Shown: positions 7,628-8,113 of the stretch, one piece after another
Layout: the number at the start of each line of letters is the position of its first letter
Position numbering within the stretch: position 1 is the stretch's first letter
Assembly: GCA_002394185.1 (NCBI GenBank)
Contig: DGTB01000208.1
Location: 1 to 8,113, forward strand
Direction of reading: 5' to 3'
Origin: Bacteroidales bacterium UBA4347
GTDB taxonomy: Bacteria > Bacteroidota > Bacteroidia > Bacteroidales > P3
DNA length: 8,113 nucleotides
Program-made: the position numbers and the translations under genes
The notes under the pieces: generated by a model
Databases searched by the model: none
What the model was told of the DNA's origin: nothing
The model's input: only the letters and a program-made list of their open reading frames with translations

Positions 7628-7710
7628 TTTTGTTTGTGTTTTTATTGTTTTGCTTTTTTTTCTACAATTACATAATCTATGCCTTCGCACCCGGGATTCA
7701 TTCCCCGATG
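7628..7710 (-). promoter_or_regulatory. AT-rich 5' leader next to the giant gene's start codon
   Basis: The roughly 50 nt before the ATG, read on the minus strand, are A-rich with almost no G near the start and no Shine-Dalgarno sequence. That is usual for Bacteroidota, where an unstructured A-rich leader supports initiation. No second promoter of the TAnnTTTG type is visible here. The part from 7681 on is GC-richer and holds only a weak GGGA/TCCC inverted repeat (about 7693-7705). Confidence 0.5.
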
Positions 7711-7764
7711 GCCAGGACAGGATGCCCAGAACCGACACCGCTTGTCAGCAGCGTCGGTCCTGGC
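7711..7764 (-). promoter_or_regulatory. Nested inverted repeat (candidate structured leader RNA)
   Basis: On the minus strand GCCAGGAC (7764-7757) is the exact reverse complement of GTCCTGGC (7718-7711). Inside, ACCGAC (7758-7753) pairs with GTCGGT (7736-7731), and a GCT/AGC pair closes further in. The outer and inner stems share two bases, so they form either a long bulged hairpin or two alternatives. The element begins directly after the TAA of the small reading frame and lies 84 nt before the giant gene's ATG. No T-run follows it, so a simple intrinsic terminator is unlikely. A regulatory or mRNA-stabilising structure is possible. Confidence 0.55.
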
Positions 7765-7932
7765 TTAAAGGATTTCTTTGATGATTCGGGAGGATAGCCA
7801 CCTCCGATGGAGGTCGTTGTCAGTGTTTTCCAATGCCACGCACCCCATGGCCGCCACTTCCGGCAGTTCCACCCGCGGCAGCAAATATGCCACCGGCGGC
7901 AGACAGGCCATTCTATATGCGTTGCATTTCAT
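7765..7932 (-). CDS. Possible small protein of 55 residues upstream of the giant gene
   Basis: An ATG at 7932 opens a frame beginning MKCNAYRMACLPPV and ending with RIIKEIL at a TAA (7767-7765). A GTG at 7959 in the same frame would give 64 residues. Support: it lies about 50 nt downstream of a good Bacteroidales promoter, on the same strand as the giant gene, with an A-rich stretch before the ATG, and its third codon positions are mostly G or C like the large gene. The middle (YLLPRVELPEVAAMG) resembles short Bacteroidales peptides with a Y-x-x-P-x-V-E pattern, but I cannot place it in a family. There is no signal peptide or membrane segment. It could equally be non-coding leader RNA. Confidence 0.38.
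   Translation of the reverse strand: MKCNAYRMACLPPVAYLLPRVELPEVAAMGCVALENTDNDLHRRWLSSRIIKEIL
7800..7814. repeat. Short perfect hairpin ACCTCC-GAT-GGAGGT
   Basis: Six-base perfect arms with a three-base loop. It falls inside the possible small reading frame, near its 3' end, and in the transcribed leader. It could be chance, or part of the same leader structure as the larger repeat at 7711-7764. Confidence 0.4.
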
Positions 7933-7986
7933 TTTCAATTGTTTACACAAAACCTCCACCCCATTTCAAGGGTGGATTGTCGAGTG

Positions 7987-8017
7987 CAAATATACGAAAA
8001 ATAATTTGATTATCAAA
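7987..8017 (-). promoter_or_regulatory. Bacteroidales-type sigma-ABfr promoter reading left
   Basis: On the minus strand TTTG (8017-8014) is followed, after 19 nt, by TATATTTG (7994-7987). This matches the known Bacteroidota pattern of a -33 TTTG and a -7 TAnnTTTG. Transcription would begin a few bases downstream, around 7985-7980. It gives a leader of about 50 nt to the small reading frame and about 350 nt to the giant gene. No equally good promoter was found between here and 7627. Confidence 0.75.
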
Positions 8018-8035
8018 AAAAAATCTATTTTTTTT
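8015..8035. repeat. A9-TCTA-T8 palindromic tract overlapping the promoter -33 box
   Basis: Nine A residues, TCTA and eight T residues form an A/T-only inverted repeat. On the minus strand it lies immediately upstream of, and overlaps, the TTTG of the promoter. A/T tracts here can act as an upstream promoter element or bend DNA; it could also be the tail of a terminator for a gene to the right, but no GC stem is present. Confidence 0.45.
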
Positions 8036-8113
8036 ACATAAATGTTCCATCCATTTCCACCCCCCACCCCTACCCTACCAGAAAGGTGTCCGATACGGCA
8101 TATCTTATATTGT
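8036..8113. other. Right-edge segment without a recognisable gene
   Basis: Apart from the G-rich tract at 8057-8079 nothing is supported here. Frames on both strands are short or low in coding character. The neighbouring gene to the right, if any, lies outside the window. Confidence 0.5.
8057..8079 (-). other. G-rich tract (G-quadruplex-prone) upstream of the promoter
   Basis: Read on the minus strand the tract is GG-TA-GGG-TA-GGGG-T-GGGGGG-T-GG, with 17 of 23 bases G in closely spaced runs. It has three runs of three or more G flanked by GG pairs, which allows a two-layer quadruplex easily and a three-layer one only imperfectly. It lies about 40-60 bp upstream of the promoter's -33 box. Confidence 0.5.

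Noticed and set aside
7711..7764. Hairpin considered as an intrinsic terminator
   Set aside because: No T-run follows on either strand, and termination here would cut off the giant gene from its only good promoter.
7513..7797. Plus-strand frames with a hydrophobic stretch (FFIFVCVFIVLLFFL or similar) suggesting a membrane peptide
   Set aside because: The hydrophobic run is just the complement of the A-rich leader and signal-peptide start of the giant gene; there is no promoter or coding context on the plus strand.
7778..8041. Plus-strand frames of 87 and 65 codons across the upstream region
   Set aside because: They run through the promoter and the poly-A tract, ending in lysine/phenylalanine low complexity, and have no supporting signals.
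1..8113. CRISPR array, tRNA, rRNA or insertion sequence
   Set aside because: No regularly spaced identical repeats, cloverleaf, conserved rRNA stretches, transposase frames or terminal inverted repeats were seen; the periodicity is protein-level domain repetition.

Overview
The window is almost entirely one very large gene on the minus strand, cut off at the left edge. It starts at 7627 with a signal peptide, and 2,542 codons are visible without a stop. The product is a secreted, repeat-built surface protein. It has nine modules that each pair a jelly-roll domain of the choice-of-anchor J / cleaved-adhesin kind with a fibronectin type III (FN3) domain, then two extra FN3 domains. The last visible residues (ALYPNPA) are the opening of a type IX secretion system (T9SS) C-terminal sorting domain, so the missing 3' end is probably only that short domain. 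No catalytic domain is visible.

The T9SS tail, the choice-of-anchor J plus FN3 architecture and a promoter of the form TTTG-N19-TATATTTG together point to the phylum Bacteroidota, most likely the order Bacteroidales. I cannot name a genus. The coding part is GC-rich and the promoter region AT-rich.

Layout: 1-7627 (minus) giant adhesin-like protein; 7628-7710 AT-rich 5' leader next to the start codon; 7711-7764 a strong nested inverted repeat; 7765-7932 (minus) a possible 55-codon small gene ending directly against that repeat; 7933-7986 start of the transcribed leader; 7987-8017 a good Bacteroidales promoter reading left; 8015-8035 an A/T palindrome; 8057-8079 a tract that is G-rich on the minus strand; the rest to 8113 shows no gene. 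The promoter probably drives the small gene and the giant gene as one transcript with a leader of about 350 nt.

The most notable internal structure is in the giant protein. Its jelly-roll domains fall into subtypes in the order A B C D C' D' B' X A', consistent with a tandem two-module duplication in the middle. FN3 domains 2-6 lack the usual core Trp. A pair of cysteines linking each FN3/jelly-roll junction is present in eight modules and absent as a pair in the ninth. The gene uses TTA, CTA and TCA only three times, which leaves spurious antisense frames of 1,902 and 537 codons open on the plus strand; I treat these as artefacts.
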